Shown here: piece by piece, positions 63,658 through 64,000 of the stretch
Position numbering within the stretch: the first letter of the stretch is position 1
Layout of the letters: every line of letters starts with the position of its first letter
Assembly: GCF_000149955.1 (NCBI RefSeq)
Contig: NC_031000.1
Span: forward strand, 857,813 to 921,812
Reading direction: 5' to 3'
Length of the DNA stretch: 64,000 bases
Origin: Fusarium oxysporum f. sp. lycopersici 4287
Taxonomy: Eukaryota; Ascomycota; Sordariomycetes; Hypocreales; Nectriaceae
The notes under the pieces: generated by a model
Database searches by the model: none
What the model was told of the DNA's origin: nothing
What the model saw: the letters and a program-made list of their open reading frames with translations, nothing else
Translations under genes and position numbers: made by a program

Positions 63658-64000
63658 CGTGCAGTGTAAGAAAATATGAAAGAGTGACAAGAAAGCGTCA
63701 AAGGAGGGACTGAAGCAAATAGGGGCTAACAGCTAATTGACACAGAAGAAGAATGAACAACCTTTATGAGATTGCAACGTCATGAACTGAGTAACTGTCT
63801 CAATAAACTCGTTCCTGAAACGAAATCAAGCCAGTATGCATGGGGCATAGAATAAAAAGGCGGCTTAGTAGGTCTCTTGATCCCAATATGGCAGTTCAAT
63901 CATTAAAATCATGGATGGAAGATGTTGCCGACTTGGCATCATAAAGCATGTCACTCGACAGAAGTACCTGACATGAGGCCCACTAGGTTCTCTACAGGTT
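63658..64000. other. upstream region of the LysM gene
   Basis: Must hold the promoter of the minus-strand LysM gene. No sharp TATA box was noted. No other gene seen before the window ends. Confidence 0.4.

Noticed and set aside
1..64000. Telomere repeats (TTAGGG), CRISPR-like arrays, rRNA and tRNA genes
   Set aside because: Looked for by eye on both strands; none seen. The spaced CCCC-ending arrays are not telomeric and not CRISPR-like.

Overview
The window is nuclear DNA of a filamentous ascomycete, most likely a Hypocreales/Fusarium-type Sordariomycete. Genes carry short GT-AG introns (46-186 bp) with CTAAC/CTGAC-like branch sites. There is a diverged second copy of the circadian clock gene frequency, a LysM secreted protein, a Tad-like LINE, pogo and hAT transposons, and many nonsense codons of the C-to-T type expected from repeat-induced point mutation (RIP). 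Gene density is low and broken multi-copy genes outnumber intact ones, as in an accessory or subtelomeric compartment. There is one assembly gap of 458 N at 28658-29115.

Layout. 1-5.3 kb is gene-poor, decayed sequence. 5.4-6.5 kb holds a RIP-like pseudogene and a spliced gene for a small secreted protein with ten cysteines (6141-6515, minus). 8.2-22.5 kb alternates fragments of one multi-copy OrsD-like zinc-finger family (8.2, 16.4 and 20.5 kb) with intact or nearly intact genes: an AT-hook coiled-coil protein (9.5 kb), an unknown protein (11.9 kb), a short-chain dehydrogenase (14.8 kb), and a divergent pair at 17.1-20.0 kb whose minus-strand member has a PD-(D/E)XK-like motif. 22.8-25.3 kb contains a perfect 44-bp palindrome, then an unknown hydrophobic-tailed protein gene enclosed by inverted CTACCCC arrays.

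25.5-32.7 kb is a nested transposon pile. An OrsD-like gene is split by a non-autonomous hAT element with 8-bp target duplication, which itself contains a TA-flanked MITE. A pogo-type DDE transposon carrying the gap follows, then a 5'-truncated LINE with reverse transcriptase and RNase H. 33.3-38.4 kb holds two intact spliced genes: a 902-aa C2H2-like protein and an HNH nuclease. 40.4-41.1 kb is another OrsD-like fragment.

42.7-51.1 kb is a run of decayed genes: a fungal multi-copy-family pseudogene, a RecQ/Sgs1-type helicase with a mutated DEAH box (YEAH), a pogo transposase fragment, and a frequency (FRQ) paralogue. The helicase and the FRQ copy both end at the edges of the transposase fragment. 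52.8-54.4 kb has a bZIP-like pseudogene and a small membrane protein gene. 56.3-59.2 kb is an OrsD-like pseudogene whose single open frame is interrupted by eight stops, all one C-to-T step from CGA, CAG or CAA. The right end carries intact ankyrin-repeat and LysM protein genes.

No single pathway links the genes. The common theme is duplication, transposon invasion and RIP-like decay around a few intact genes with accessory-type roles: a secreted effector candidate, a LysM protein, nucleases and an ankyrin protein. No tRNA, rRNA, CRISPR array or telomere repeat was seen.
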